Origin: Halobaculum gomorrense
GTDB taxonomy: Archaea > Halobacteriota > Halobacteria > Halobacteriales > Haloferacaceae
Length of the DNA stretch: 64,000 bases
Assembly (NCBI RefSeq): GCF_900129775.1
Contig: NZ_FQWV01000005.1
Location: forward strand, 124,001-188,000
Reading direction: 5' to 3'
This document shows, piece after piece, positions 6,912 to 16,155 of the stretch; the first letter of the stretch is position 1, and each line of letters opens with the position of its first letter. The position numbers and the translations under genes were made by a program. Under the pieces are notes generated by a model, which saw nothing but the letters and a program-made list of their open reading frames with translations, was not told the origin of the DNA and made no database searches.

Positions 6912-8714
6912 ATGACCGCCCACGCCCCGAACCGGAACGCGCTGTGGGGTCGCGTCGTCGCCGACGAGCTCGCGGCGGCGGGCGTCGACGCCGTCTGCGT
7001 CACCCCCGGGTCGCGCTCGACGCCGCTGACCGTCGCGTTCGCAGAGCACCCCGATATCCACGTGTTCTCGCACCTCGACGAGCGCGCGTCCGCGTTCTTC
7101 GCGCTCGGCCGCGCCCGGCGAACCGGCGAGGTGACGCCGCTGGTGTGCACCTCCGGCACCGCCGCCGCGAACTTCCACCCCGCGGTGATGGAGGCGGCGA
7201 ACTCGCGGGTGCCGATGCTGCTGCTCACTGCCGACCGACCGCCGGAACTGCGCGACTCGGGCGCGAACCAGACCGTCGATCAGGAGAAGCTGTACGGCGA
7301 CGCCGTCCGCTGGTACAAGGACCTCCCGGAGCCGGAGGCCGACGACCGGAAGCTCCGGTCGCTGCGCACGGACCTCGCGCGGGCCGTGTCGACCGCGGAG
7401 GGGACCCCCGCGGGGCCGGTCCACCTGAACGCCCCGTTCCGCAAGCCGCTGGAGCCAGTGGAGGTCGAGGGCGACGTACCCGACGACCTGCCGACGCTCG
7501 CCGCGGAGGGACGCGACGGCGACCCGTTCGTCTCCACGACCGCCGGTCACCCGATGCCGGATGACCGCGACCTCGAGCGACTCGCGCGAGCGCTCTCGGT
7601 CGAACGCGGGCTGATCGTCGCCGGGCCGGCCGACCCGCCCGGCCCGGACCCGCAGGCCGTCACCGCGCTGGCGCACGCGACCGGCTTCCCCGTGCTTGCG
7701 GATCCGCTCTCCGGGCTCCGCTTCGGCTCCTCGGCCCGCGTCGCGCCGATCCTCGGCGGCTACGACGGCTTCCTCGCTGAGGGCACGCCCGACGGGTGGC
7801 CCCACCCCGAGGTCGTGGTACGCTTCGGCGCCTCGCCGACCTCGAAGTCCCTCCGGAAGTACCTCGCGGACACCGACGCGCGCCAGCTGCTCGTCGACCC
7901 CGCCGGCGGCTGGCGCGAGGCGGAGTTCGCCGCGACCGACCTGGTCGTCGCCGATCCGTCGCGGCTGTGCGGCGCGCTCTCGCGGCGGGTCGGGCAACGC
8001 TGCGGGGCAAGAGCGGGGAGCGCGTCCGACTCCACCGCGTGGCGCGAGCGCTGGGAGGCCGCCGAGGCCGCCCACTGGGACGCCGTCGACGCTACCGTCG
8101 ACGGGGACCGCTTCTTCGAGGGGCGCGTCCTCGCCGACGTAGCCGAGTTGGCGCCCGAGCCGTCGACCGTGTTCGTCTCGAACTCGATGCCCGTGCGCGA
8201 CGCCGACCGGTTCGCCGCGCCCGCGGCGACGGGGCTGACGATGCTCGGGAACCGCGGCGCCTCCGGCATCGACGGCATCGTCTCGACGGCGCTGGGCGCC
8301 GGGTCAGCGACGACGGACGACCTGACGATCGTCACCGGCGACCTGGCGTACTACCACGACATGAACGGGCTGCTCGCGCTGGCGCGCTGTGACGTGGACG
8401 CGACGGTCGTCCTGATCAACAACGACGGCGGCGGCATCTTCCACATGCTCCCCATCGAGGAGTTCGACCCGCCGTTCACCGGACAGTTCAAGACGCCCCA
8501 CGGCCTCGACCTCGAGGCGACCGAGGACCTGTACGACCTCTCGTTCGCGCGCGTCGACGGCGACGACCGGGAGGGCTTTCGCGACCTGTACCGCGAGAGC
8601 GTCGCGAGCGCCGGAACGGACGTGATCGAGGTCGCGAGCGACGCGGCGGCGAGCCACCGCGTTCGCGAGGACATCGCCGACGAGGTTGCCGGGCGCGTCG
8701 CAACCCTGGACTGA
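6912..8714 (+). CDS. menD: SEPHCHC synthase (MenD)
   Basis: This 600-aa thiamine-diphosphate enzyme condenses 2-oxoglutarate-derived succinic semialdehyde with isochorismate, the first committed step of menaquinone synthesis. The N-terminal Pyr domain holds VTPGSRSTPLTVAFAEHPD and an ERASAFFALG block. The C-terminal PP domain holds NRGASGIDG and, near the end, TGDLAYYHDMNGL and NNDGGGIFHML, the ThDP/Mg region. The longer upstream reading is rejected: GTTTATCAG lies about 28 bp before ATG 6912, giving a leaderless start. It heads a men region with menB, menA and menC on the same strand. Confidence 0.93.
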   Translation: MTAHAPNRNALWGRVVADELAAAGVDAVCVTPGSRSTPLTVAFAEHPDIHVFSHLDERASAFFALGRARRTGEVTPLVCTSGTAAANFHPAVMEAANSRVPMLLLTADRPPELRDSGANQTVDQEKLYGDAVRWYKDLPEPEADDRKLRSLRTDLARAVSTAEGTPAGPVHLNAPFRKPLEPVEVEGDVPDDLPTLAAEGRDGDPFVSTTAGHPMPDDRDLERLARALSVERGLIVAGPADPPGPDPQAVTALAHATGFPVLADPLSGLRFGSSARVAPILGGYDGFLAEGTPDGWPHPEVVVRFGASPTSKSLRKYLADTDARQLLVDPAGGWREAEFAATDLVVADPSRLCGALSRRVGQRCGARAGSASDSTAWRERWEAAEAAHWDAVDATVDGDRFFEGRVLADVAELAPEPSTVFVSNSMPVRDADRFAAPAATGLTMLGNRGASGIDGIVSTALGAGSATTDDLTIVTGDLAYYHDMNGLLALARCDVDATVVLINNDGGGIFHMLPIEEFDPPFTGQFKTPHGLDLEATEDLYDLSFARVDGDDREGFRDLYRESVASAGTDVIEVASDAAASHRVREDIADEVAGRVATLD

Positions 8715-8750
8715 GTCGACGGGCCGTCGCCGAAGCGGGTCGGGCCTTCC

Positions 8751-8981
8751 TCAGAGACCGATCTTCCCGACGCCGCCCGCGGTGGTGGCGACGTACGCGC
8801 CGTCGGGGCCGGCCGCCGGGGTCGGCGGGTAGTCGCCGGGGATCGTCGCCCGCCACAGCTCGGTCCCGTCGTCGGTTCGCGGAGTTCTCGTGCGTCCGCC
8901 CTCGGGGCCGACGTAGCCGGCGAGTCCGACCCCGAGAAGCGCGCCGCCACAGAGGCCGAGCGCGTCGCGTCTGGAGGGCAT
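8751..8981 (-). pseudogene. Truncated propeller-like (PQQ-repeat) secreted protein remnant
   Basis: A 76-aa ORF has an N-terminus like an exported haloarchaeal protein (MPSRRDALGL, then a hydrophobic Gly/Leu helix), a short linker, and then a single blade-like segment (ELWRATIPGDYPP, AAGPDGAYVATTAGGVGKIGL) of the kind found in PQQ-binding beta-propellers. Intact relatives would have several blades, so this looks like a gene that lost its middle or end. It sits antisense between menD and menB. A genuine small protein cannot be excluded. Confidence 0.45.
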
Positions 8982-9097
8982 CGTTCCCGGAGTTCACTCC
9001 AGCCGACATGGCTCTTGTGGGGAGCGAGCGAACCGAAGCGCGGCGTCGCCGCCGGCGACACGCGCACCTTTTTGCGCGTTCGTGCCGCGCATCCGGT

Positions 9098-10039
9098 ATG
9101 AGCGACGCAGACGACCCGACCGCCGTCTCGGAGATATTCGACCCCGACCGCTGGGAGCCGGTCGACGGCAGCGACGAGTTCGACGACATCACCTATCACC
9201 GCGCGGTCGACTCGCCGACCGTCCGCGTCGCCTTCGACCGCCCGGAGAAACGGAACGCGTTCCGGCCGGGCACGGTCGACGAACTGTACGCCGCGCTCGA
9301 CGACGCCCGCAAGCGCGCCGACATCGGCTGTGTCCTCCTCACCGGGAACGGCCCCTCCTCGAGGGACGGCGGCTGGGCGTTCTGCTCGGGCGGCGACCAG
9401 TCCGTGCGCGGCGAGTCGGGGTACGAGTACCGCGACGACGACGAGGCCGACGAGTCCGACGACGAACTGGTTCAGGAGGCGAAGGCGGGCCGCCTGCACA
9501 TTCTGGAGGTCCAGCGGCTCATCCGGTTCATGCCCAAGCCCGTCGTCGCGGTCGTGCCGGGGTGGGCCGTCGGCGGCGGCCACTCCCTGCACGTGGTCTG
9601 CGACCTCACGCTCGCCAGCGACGAGCACGCGAAGTTCCTCCAGACGGACCCGGACGTGGCGAGCTTCGACGGCGGCTTCGGCTCGGCGTACCTCGCGAAG
9701 CAGGTCGGCCAGAAGAAGGCGCGGGAGGTGTTCTTCCGCGGGAAGACCTACTCCGCCGAGGAAGCCGTCGACATGGGGATGGCCAACGAGGCGATCCCGC
9801 ACGAGGAACTGGAGGACGTGGCGCTGGAGTGGGCCGACGAGATGACGAGCAAGTCGCCGACGGCGATGCGGATGCTGAAGTACGCGTTCAATATGACCGA
9901 CGACGGCATGGTCGGCCAGCAGGTGTTCGCTGGCGAGGCGACCAGACTCGCGTACATGACGCCGGAGGCGCAGGAGGGGCGGGACGCGTTCCTCGAAGGC
10001 AGGGAGCCGGACTTCTCCGGGTACCCCTGGCACTACTAA
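9098..10039 (+). CDS. menB: 1,4-dihydroxy-2-naphthoyl-CoA synthase (MenB)
   Basis: This 313-aa crotonase-fold enzyme cyclises o-succinylbenzoyl-CoA to the naphthoyl-CoA ring in menaquinone synthesis. MenB-specific features are the NGPSSRDGGWAFCSGGDQS block (oxyanion hole plus the GGDQ motif), the insert with SGYEYRDDD, and the C-terminal PDFSGYPWHY. The start at 9098 follows a pyrimidine-rich CTTTTTGCG element about 30 bp upstream. It is co-directional with menD, from which it is separated by an antisense remnant, and lies upstream of menA-menC. Confidence 0.93.
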   Translation: MSDADDPTAVSEIFDPDRWEPVDGSDEFDDITYHRAVDSPTVRVAFDRPEKRNAFRPGTVDELYAALDDARKRADIGCVLLTGNGPSSRDGGWAFCSGGDQSVRGESGYEYRDDDEADESDDELVQEAKAGRLHILEVQRLIRFMPKPVVAVVPGWAVGGGHSLHVVCDLTLASDEHAKFLQTDPDVASFDGGFGSAYLAKQVGQKKAREVFFRGKTYSAEEAVDMGMANEAIPHEELEDVALEWADEMTSKSPTAMRMLKYAFNMTDDGMVGQQVFAGEATRLAYMTPEAQEGRDAFLEGREPDFSGYPWHY

Positions 10040-10170
10040 CGAACCGCTTTTCACGGGGGCCTCGCGAGCCTCCGGCGCGCTCGACCCCCGCCAAAACCCG
10101 TTCATGACAAAAGGCCGCTCGCTCGGCCTCCGGCCTCGCTCGCGGTACAATTACTGGTGCTTTCCACACC

Positions 10171-10239
10171 GCCTCCGCGACAGCACCGCTACCGCCTCCG
10201 CGACAGCACCGCTACCGCCTCCGCGACAGCACCGCTACC
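10171..10239. repeat. Three tandem copies of a 23-bp unit
   Basis: The unit beginning GCCTCCGCGACAGCACCG is present at 10171, 10194 and 10217 with no visible mismatch, just outside the end of the CMD-family gene. The period is not a multiple of three. The remaining bases between menB and this gene hold nothing recognisable. Confidence 0.85.
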
Positions 10240-10244
10240 GGTAC

Positions 10245-10790
10245 CTACTCCCGCGGATCCCACCCCGCGAACTCGTCGCCCCCCTCCAATTCCACGTCGA
10301 GCGCGTCGAGGACGCCCGCCAGCGCCGTGTAGCCGTTCGCCAGCGACGCGACGCCGACAGCCGTCGAGTCGTCGCGGGCGGCGACGAACTCGTCGTGGAG
10401 CGCGTCGTCGACCTCGCGGCCGAGTGCGGCGTGGGCGTACCGCAGCAGCAGCGCCTCGTCGTCCCCAAACGCGTCGAAGTCGCCGTCGGCGATGGCGGCC
10501 ATCTCGTCGTCGGCGACGTCGGCCTCGCGGCCGATCCGGACGTGCTGGTGCCACTCGTAGCGACAGCCGTTCTCGGCGGAGGCGAGCAGGATCACGAGTT
10601 CCCGCTCGCGCTCATCGAGGCCGCTGGACTCCCACAGCGACGAGAGGAACGCGCGGGTCCCCGCCAGCACCTCCGGGTTGTTGCCGAGGGCGGCGTAGAC
10701 GTTCACGGGGCGTCCCTGAAGCTTCGAGACGACGAGGTCGCGGTACTCCTCGGGCAGGTCCTCCGGGTCGACGTACGGAACGCGGGCCAT
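10245..10790 (-). CDS. Carboxymuconolactone decarboxylase-family protein
   Basis: This 181-aa protein is of the CMD/AhpD-like fold. The helical core contains LVILLASAENGCRYEWHQHVRIGREADV, matching the family's conserved E-(x)-C/Y-W-H region; the usual second cysteine of AhpD (CxxC) is absent, so a peroxidase role is unlikely. Homologues in this group are often called gamma-carboxymuconolactone decarboxylases, without demonstrated substrate. The start is taken at ATG 10790 (MARVPYVDPEDLP) rather than a far-upstream in-frame reading that runs antisense through menA. It interrupts the men genes on the opposite strand. Confidence 0.8.
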   Translation of the reverse strand: MARVPYVDPEDLPEEYRDLVVSKLQGRPVNVYAALGNNPEVLAGTRAFLSSLWESSGLDERERELVILLASAENGCRYEWHQHVRIGREADVADDEMAAIADGDFDAFGDDEALLLRYAHAALGREVDDALHDEFVAARDDSTAVGVASLANGYTALAGVLDALDVELEGGDEFAGWDPRE

Positions 10791-10883
10791 GGCCGTCGGT
10801 CGGCGGCGGGGGACAAAACCGCTCGCACCGGTGAGGGACCGGGAAGCCCACCCTTCTTGCCCCGTCCGCCCCAGTCCCCGCCA

Positions 10884-11831
10884 ATGAGCACGGAGACGAG
10901 TCAGCCGGACATCTCCAGACGCCGGGCGTGGGTGATCGCGGCGCGCCCGCAGACGATGCCGGCGGCGCTGGCGCCCGTCCTCGTTGGAACCGGACTGGCC
11001 GTCCGCGACGGCGTGTTCGCGCCCCTGCCGGCGCTCGTGGCGCTGGTCGGCGCGGCCCTGATCCAGATCGGGACGAACTTCGCGAACGACTACTACGACG
11101 CCGAGCGAGGCGCCGACACCGCCGACCGCGAGGGATTCACCCGAGTGACGGCGGGCGGGCTCATCGACCCCGCCGAGGTGAAGCGCGCGATGTGGCTCGC
11201 GTTCCTCGCGGCGATCCTCGTCGGCGCGTACCTCGTCGCCGTCGCCGGGGTGCCGATCATGATCGTTGGGCTCGTCTCGGTGGCGATGGGGGTCGCCTAC
11301 ACCGGCGGGCCGTACCCGCTCGCGTACCACGGCCTGGGCGACGTGTTCGTGTTCGTCTTCTTCGGCCTCGTCGCCGTCACGGGCACTTATTACGTGCAGG
11401 CGGCCGCCGCGCTGGGCGTCGAGTTCCTCACGCTCGTCCCGCGCGCGGAGCTGGTCCCCGTCGCCGCGCTCGTCGCCTCGCTGCCGATCGCCGCCATCTC
11501 GACAGACATCCTCGTCGTCAACAACCTCAGGGACAGAGAGGAAGACGCCGAGGCGGACAAGAACACGCTCACGGTCCGGTTCGGCTACGGCTTCTCGCGG
11601 GCGCAGTTCGTCCTCCTGCTCGCGATGGCGTACGCGATCCCACCGGTGTTCGCCGCCTCCACCGGTGACCTCACCGTGTTGCTGCCGTTGGCGACGTTCC
11701 CGCTCGCCGTCCCGCTCACGTGGACTGTCCTCACGGAGACGGCGGGCGACGCCCTCAACCCCGCGCTGGAGCGGACCGGGAAGCTGCTCGCCGCGTTCGC
11801 GGCGCTGTTCGCCCTCGGGCTGGCGCTGTGA
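10884..11831 (+). CDS. menA: 1,4-dihydroxy-2-naphthoate polyprenyltransferase (MenA)
   Basis: This 315-aa UbiA-family membrane enzyme attaches the polyprenyl tail to dihydroxynaphthoate, giving demethylmenaquinone. The first Asp-rich motif is NFANDYYDAERGADTADR (about residues 71-88) and the second is NNLRDREEDAEADK. About nine hydrophobic segments are present. The MenA subfamily is supported by the ARPQTMPAALAPVLVGTG start and by overlap with menC. The stop TGA overlaps the downstream GTG, so menA and menC are translationally coupled. Confidence 0.92.
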   Translation: MSTETSQPDISRRRAWVIAARPQTMPAALAPVLVGTGLAVRDGVFAPLPALVALVGAALIQIGTNFANDYYDAERGADTADREGFTRVTAGGLIDPAEVKRAMWLAFLAAILVGAYLVAVAGVPIMIVGLVSVAMGVAYTGGPYPLAYHGLGDVFVFVFFGLVAVTGTYYVQAAAALGVEFLTLVPRAELVPVAALVASLPIAAISTDILVVNNLRDREEDAEADKNTLTVRFGYGFSRAQFVLLLAMAYAIPPVFAASTGDLTVLLPLATFPLAVPLTWTVLTETAGDALNPALERTGKLLAAFAALFALGLAL

Positions 11832-12898
11832 GCGTCGTCGCCCTCCGGGAGTTCTCGCTCGACCTCGCGGCGCCGCTGGCGACGGCCGCGGGCGACATCG
11901 AGGCCAGGGAAGGACTGCTCGTCCGGGTCGACCTCGGCGGCGAGACCGGCGTCGGCGAGGCGACGCCGCTGCCGGGGTGGACCGAGTCGCTCGCCGACTG
12001 TCGCGCGGCGCTCGAACGCGCCCGCGACGAGGGAACCCCGCCGGTCGCAGCGACGCCCGCCGCGCGCCACGCGGTCACGCTGGGGTACCGCGACGCGTTC
12101 GCGCGGCGGGCGCGTCGGCCGGTCGCGGCGACGCTGGCCCGCGAGCCGGCGGGCGCGGGCGGTGACGACGGTGACGGCGCCGCCGCCTCGATCCCCGCGA
12201 ACGCGACCGTCGGCGACGCGTCCGTCGCCGACACCGTCGCCGCCGCGGAGGCCGCGGTCGAGTCCGGCTACCGCACGGTGAAACTGAAGATCGGCGCGAG
12301 GTCGGTCGCGGAGGACGTCGAGCGGGTCCGCACGGTCGCGGACGCGGTGAGCCCTCTCGAAGGCGACGAGGCGGTCGCGCTCCGGGCCGACGCCAACGGC
12401 GCCTGGGGTCGTGCGACCGCGCGCGAGGCGCTCCAGGCACTCGATGGCCTCGTCGAGTACGTCGAACAGCCGCTGCCCGCCGCAGACCTCGCGGGGCTCG
12501 CCTCCCTCCGCGGCGCGGGCGCGCCCGTCGCGCTCGACGAGTCGCTGACGCGGTACGGCGTCGGCGAGGTGATCGAGGCCGCCGCCGCAGACGCGGTCGT
12601 GCTCAAGCCGATGGCGCTGGGCGGTCCCTCGCGGGCGTTCGCGGCCGGACGTGCGGCCGCGGCCGCCGGTGTCACGCCGGTCGTCACGACGACCGTCGAC
12701 GCGGCGGTCGCGCGGACGGCGGCGGTCCACGTTGCGGCCGCGCTCCCCGGCGGCGACGAGCGCGCCCACGGCCTCGGCACGCGGGACCTCCTCGCCGCGG
12801 ACCTCCTCGCCGCGGACCCGGTCCCCGTCGAGGGCGGCCGGGTCGACGTTCCGACCGAGCCGGGGCTGGCCGGCGACGCGTTCGACGGCGTCATGTGA
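11828..12898 (+). CDS. menC: o-Succinylbenzoate synthase (MenC)
   Basis: This 356-aa enolase-superfamily enzyme dehydrates SHCHC to o-succinylbenzoate. It opens at a GTG overlapping the menA stop. The N-terminal capping domain includes GVGEATPLPGWTES. The barrel has VKLKIG (the KxK catalytic motif), the metal ligands in LRADANGAW and EQPLPAADL, ALDESL, and the late VLKPMALGG lysine region. Order and overlap show one menA-menC unit. No menF, menE or menH appears in the men block itself. Confidence 0.9.
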   Translation: MSVVALREFSLDLAAPLATAAGDIEAREGLLVRVDLGGETGVGEATPLPGWTESLADCRAALERARDEGTPPVAATPAARHAVTLGYRDAFARRARRPVAATLAREPAGAGGDDGDGAAASIPANATVGDASVADTVAAAEAAVESGYRTVKLKIGARSVAEDVERVRTVADAVSPLEGDEAVALRADANGAWGRATAREALQALDGLVEYVEQPLPAADLAGLASLRGAGAPVALDESLTRYGVGEVIEAAAADAVVLKPMALGGPSRAFAAGRAAAAAGVTPVVTTTVDAAVARTAAVHVAAALPGGDERAHGLGTRDLLAADLLAADPVPVEGGRVDVPTEPGLAGDAFDGVM

Positions 12899-12937
12899 GT
12901 GACCCGTCTGACTCCCGCCCCGTTGCGTCCCGTCGCC

Positions 12938-13450
12938 TCACTCCTCGACGACCTCGACGACGCCGACCATGCCGAGGGTCCTGTGCGGGGTGCAGTAGTA
13001 CTTCGTTACGCCCGGCTCGGAAAACTCGCGGGAGAACGTCGCGCCTTGGGCGGCGTAGTACGGGCTCTGGAAGCCACCGTCCTCGTCGACGACGTTGTGA
13101 CGGCTGCCCGCGCCGGTCCATTCCCAGGTGACGGTCGTTCCCGGGGAGACGCGGACCGCCGCCGGGTCGTACGCGAAGCCGTCGCCGGCGCCGACTCGCA
13201 CCGTCGCCTCGTCGGCGCCCGTCCGGTCGGCGACGCTCCCGTCGTAGCCGCTCGCATCCGCGAGCCAGCCGTCGTACCGCTCGGTTCCCGCGTCCCCGCC
13301 GGCCCCACCGCCGCCTCCATCGCCGTCGCCGTTCGCACCGGTGCAGCCGGCGACGCCCGCCGCCGCGGTCGCGCCGACGGCCGCGAGAAGTCGCCGCCGC
13401 GTCGTCGCCGGTCGGCCGCGGACGCGTCCGGTCGTCGTCGGATCGCTCAT
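12938..13450 (-). CDS. Halocyanin-like blue copper lipoprotein
   Basis: This 170-aa membrane-anchored cupredoxin is a mobile electron carrier on the outer face of the membrane. TTRRRLLAAVG is a twin-arginine export signal and VAGC a lipobox with Cys36 as the lipidated residue, followed by a Gly/Asp linker. The copper site is complete: His118 (SRHNV), Cys153 and His156 (YYCTPH), and Met161 (TLGM). It could link quinol oxidation to a terminal oxidase, which fits the neighbouring menaquinone genes, but that link is inference. The start is the ATG at 13450; the longer in-frame reading has no supporting signal. Confidence 0.88.
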   Translation of the reverse strand: MSDPTTTGRVRGRPATTRRRLLAAVGATAAAGVAGCTGANGDGDGGGGGAGGDAGTERYDGWLADASGYDGSVADRTGADEATVRVGAGDGFAYDPAAVRVSPGTTVTWEWTGAGSRHNVVDEDGGFQSPYYAAQGATFSREFSEPGVTKYYCTPHRTLGMVGVVEVVEE

Positions 13451-13588
13451 GCATGGCCGTCGGCACCGCACGGCCATGACGCCACCGACTCGCGGCCGCG
13501 CTGCGGCGCCACGGACCGCTCGCGCGCGTCCACCTTCGTGAACGACCGGGAAAGACTTTAGCCGGGACCGGCCGTCCGACTCGATGGT

Positions 13589-15145
13589 ATGACAAACCTC
13601 ATCACGAACGTCGCGTCGACCGCCGAGGAGCACCCTGACGAGACCGCAGTCTGGTACGACGGCACGGATATCAGCTATCGAGAGTTTTGGGGGCAGACGG
13701 GGGCGTTCGCGTCCGGGCTCGCCGACGCCGGCGTCGAGGCCGGCGGGCGGGTGGGGATCTACCTGCCAAACCTCCCGCAGTTCGTGATCGGCTTCCACGG
13801 GACGCTGCGAGCCGGCGGCGTCGTCGTCCCGATGAACCCGCAGTACAAGTCCCGTGAGATCGACCACATGCTCTCCGACTCCGGCGCCGAAGTGGTCGTC
13901 ACCCTGCCGGATCTAGCGGAACACGTCGCGGAGGTACGCGACGAGACGGACGTACACACCGTCGTCACGATCGGCCAGGCGGTCGAGGGGACCGTCTCTT
14001 TCGAAGAGTTCCTCGGCAACCCCGCCTTCGAGACCGCCGACCGCGCTGACGGCGACATCGCCTGCCAGCCGTACACCTCGGGGACGACCGGAACGCCGAA
14101 GGGCGTGCTGCTCACCCACGACAACCTCGCGTCAAACGCGGAGATGTCCGCCTCGTTGGTCCCGGACGGGATCTCCACCGACGACAAGCAGCTGGGTGTC
14201 CTCCCGCTGTTCCACATCTACGGGATGACGGTCGTGATGAACGCGACGCTGTTCGACGGCGGGGCGTACTACCCGCTGCCCGCGTGGGACGCCCAGCAGG
14301 CGTTCGACCTCATCGAGTCCCAGGAGCTGACGCTGATGCACGGCGTCCCCGCGATGTACAACGACGCGATCAACCAGCCCGACGCCGCCGAGCGCGACCT
14401 CTCCAGCCTCCGGCTGTGCGGCGTCGGCGGCTCCGGCATCCCCGTCGAGGTGCTGCGTCGCTTCGAGGAGCTGTTCGACGTAAAGATCTACGAGGGGTAC
14501 GGGCTCACCGAGACCAGCCCGGTCACGCACTTCAACACGCCCGAGAAGGGCCGCCGCGTCGGCTCGATCGGCAAGACGCTCCCCGGCGTCTCGGCGATGA
14601 TCGTCGACGACGACTTCGAGACGATCCCGCCCGTCGACGAGGGACCGGTCGACGAGGACGAGGTAGATCTCGACGAGGTCACGGGCGAGGTCGTCGTCAG
14701 CGGGCCGAACGTGATGCAGGGGTACCACAACCGCCCGGAGGCGAACGAGGAGGTGTTCACCCAGCACGACGGCAAGCGCTGGTTCCACACCGGCGACATC
14801 GGCTACCACGACGCGGACGGCTACTTCTACATCGTCGACCGCGAGAAGCACATGATCAACACCGCCGGGTACAACGTCTACCCGCGGGAGGTTGAGGAGT
14901 TGCTCTTCGAGCACGAGGCGGTCGCCGACGCGGCGGTCGTCGGCATCCCGGACGACCGCCGCGGCGAGACGGTGAAGGCGTTTGTCGTCCCCAAGCCGGG
15001 CGCCGACGTGACGCCCGAGGCGATCAAGCAGTTCTGCCTCGACAACCTCGCGGAGTACAAGCATCCCCGCGAGGTGGAGTTCGTCGATGAACTGCCGCGG
15101 ACGACGACCGGGAAGGTCCAGAAGTTCGAGCTTCGCGGCGAGTAG
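13589..15145 (+). CDS. Acyl-CoA synthetase (AMP-forming)
   Basis: This 518-aa ANL-superfamily ligase activates a carboxylic acid through an acyl-adenylate and transfers it to CoA. The P-loop is PYTSGTTGTPKGVLLTHD (residues 161-178); the A5 motif YEGYGLTETSP, the A7 region RWFHTGDIGY, the hinge IVDREKHMI, and the C-terminal catalytic lysine in PRTTTGKVQK are all present. The enoyl-CoA hydratase just downstream suggests fatty-acid or aromatic acid oxidation. Because menE is missing from the adjacent men block, an o-succinylbenzoate-CoA ligase role is an alternative, but sequence reading alone does not separate the two. Confidence 0.85.
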   Translation: MTNLITNVASTAEEHPDETAVWYDGTDISYREFWGQTGAFASGLADAGVEAGGRVGIYLPNLPQFVIGFHGTLRAGGVVVPMNPQYKSREIDHMLSDSGAEVVVTLPDLAEHVAEVRDETDVHTVVTIGQAVEGTVSFEEFLGNPAFETADRADGDIACQPYTSGTTGTPKGVLLTHDNLASNAEMSASLVPDGISTDDKQLGVLPLFHIYGMTVVMNATLFDGGAYYPLPAWDAQQAFDLIESQELTLMHGVPAMYNDAINQPDAAERDLSSLRLCGVGGSGIPVEVLRRFEELFDVKIYEGYGLTETSPVTHFNTPEKGRRVGSIGKTLPGVSAMIVDDDFETIPPVDEGPVDEDEVDLDEVTGEVVVSGPNVMQGYHNRPEANEEVFTQHDGKRWFHTGDIGYHDADGYFYIVDREKHMINTAGYNVYPREVEELLFEHEAVADAAVVGIPDDRRGETVKAFVVPKPGADVTPEAIKQFCLDNLAEYKHPREVEFVDELPRTTTGKVQKFELRGE

Positions 15146-15250
15146 GGACGCGGCGAGCGGAGCGGATCGGCGCCGTTCGCGAGGGTCTTCGCAGACTCTC
15201 CCCGGAAACGGCGGGGAAACGGCCATTACCCGGGCCTCCGTCGCCCCGGT

Positions 15251-16060
15251 ATGGCAGCCACGACGGAGTTCTCCGACGGTCTCGTTCGACTCGAACGCGA
15301 CGACGGCGTCGCGCGCGTCCTCCTGAACGACCCCGACCGCCGCAACGCGCTGTCGGTCGGGATGACCGACGGCATCGAAGCCGCCCTCGACGCTCTGGAG
15401 GGCGGCGATACCCGCTGTGTCGTCGTCGAGGGCGAGGGACCGGCGTTCTGCGCCGGCGGCGACATCGACTCGATGGTCGAGCGCCAGGAGTCCGACGAGC
15501 CCGTCGACCACGCGGTCCGGCACGTGATCCAAGAGATCGGCCGGTGCGTGAAGCGGCTCTACGAGTGCGAGTTCCCAACCCTGGCGAAGGTCGACGGCGC
15601 CGCCTTCGGCGCGGGCGCGAACCTCGCCATCGCCTGCGACGTGACCGCGCTCCACGAGGACGCACAGATCGGGTTCGGTTTCCGCGAGGTCGGCCTCGCG
15701 GTCGACTCGGGCACCTCCTATCTCCTGCCGCGGCTCGTCGGCGAGAACGTCGCGAAGGAGCTCGTCTACACCGGTGAACTGCTGAGTGCCGAGCGCGCAG
15801 AGGAGCTGGGCGTCGTCAACCACGCCGTCGCGGACGAGGAGTTCGAGGCGCAGTTCTCGATGCTGGTGGAGCGGATCGCGTCCGGACCGACGGTCGCGCT
15901 GCGGACCTCCAAGCGCCTGCTGCGCTCGGAGTTCGCGACGCTCGGAGAGGCGATCGAACACGAGGCGGGCGCACAGGCGGCCGTCTTCGACACGCACGAT
16001 CACGCCGAGGGCGTGTCGGCGTTCACCGAGAAGCGTCAGCCGGAGTTCGAGGGACGGTAG
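15251..16060 (+). CDS. Enoyl-CoA hydratase/isomerase family protein
   Basis: This 269-aa crotonase-fold protein has the oxyanion-hole elements GPAFCAGGDIDSM and VDGAAFGAGANLAIACD, then FGFREVGLAVDSGTSYLLPRLVG. The second catalytic Glu seen in bona fide hydratases is replaced (LAVDSG carries Asp), which is common in isomerases and side-branch family members. It lies about 100 bp downstream of the acyl-CoA synthetase on the same strand, so the pair probably acts in acyl-CoA catabolism. The precise substrate cannot be told. Confidence 0.82.
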   Translation: MAATTEFSDGLVRLERDDGVARVLLNDPDRRNALSVGMTDGIEAALDALEGGDTRCVVVEGEGPAFCAGGDIDSMVERQESDEPVDHAVRHVIQEIGRCVKRLYECEFPTLAKVDGAAFGAGANLAIACDVTALHEDAQIGFGFREVGLAVDSGTSYLLPRLVGENVAKELVYTGELLSAERAEELGVVNHAVADEEFEAQFSMLVERIASGPTVALRTSKRLLRSEFATLGEAIEHEAGAQAAVFDTHDHAEGVSAFTEKRQPEFEGR

Positions 16061-16155
16061 AGCCGCTACGGTCCGCATTCGTCGACTCCGTTCGTACGAC
16101 TGCATCCGGCTCGGAGAGCGAAACGTAGAAGGGAGAACCCGAGAACACTGGTGGC

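Noticed and set aside
10171-10239. CRISPR array
   Set aside because: Direct tandem repeats without spacers; no cas genes.
13589-15145. Firm menE assignment
   Set aside because: Motifs are generic to the ANL family; neighbour is an enoyl-CoA hydratase, so fatty-acid activation is equally likely.
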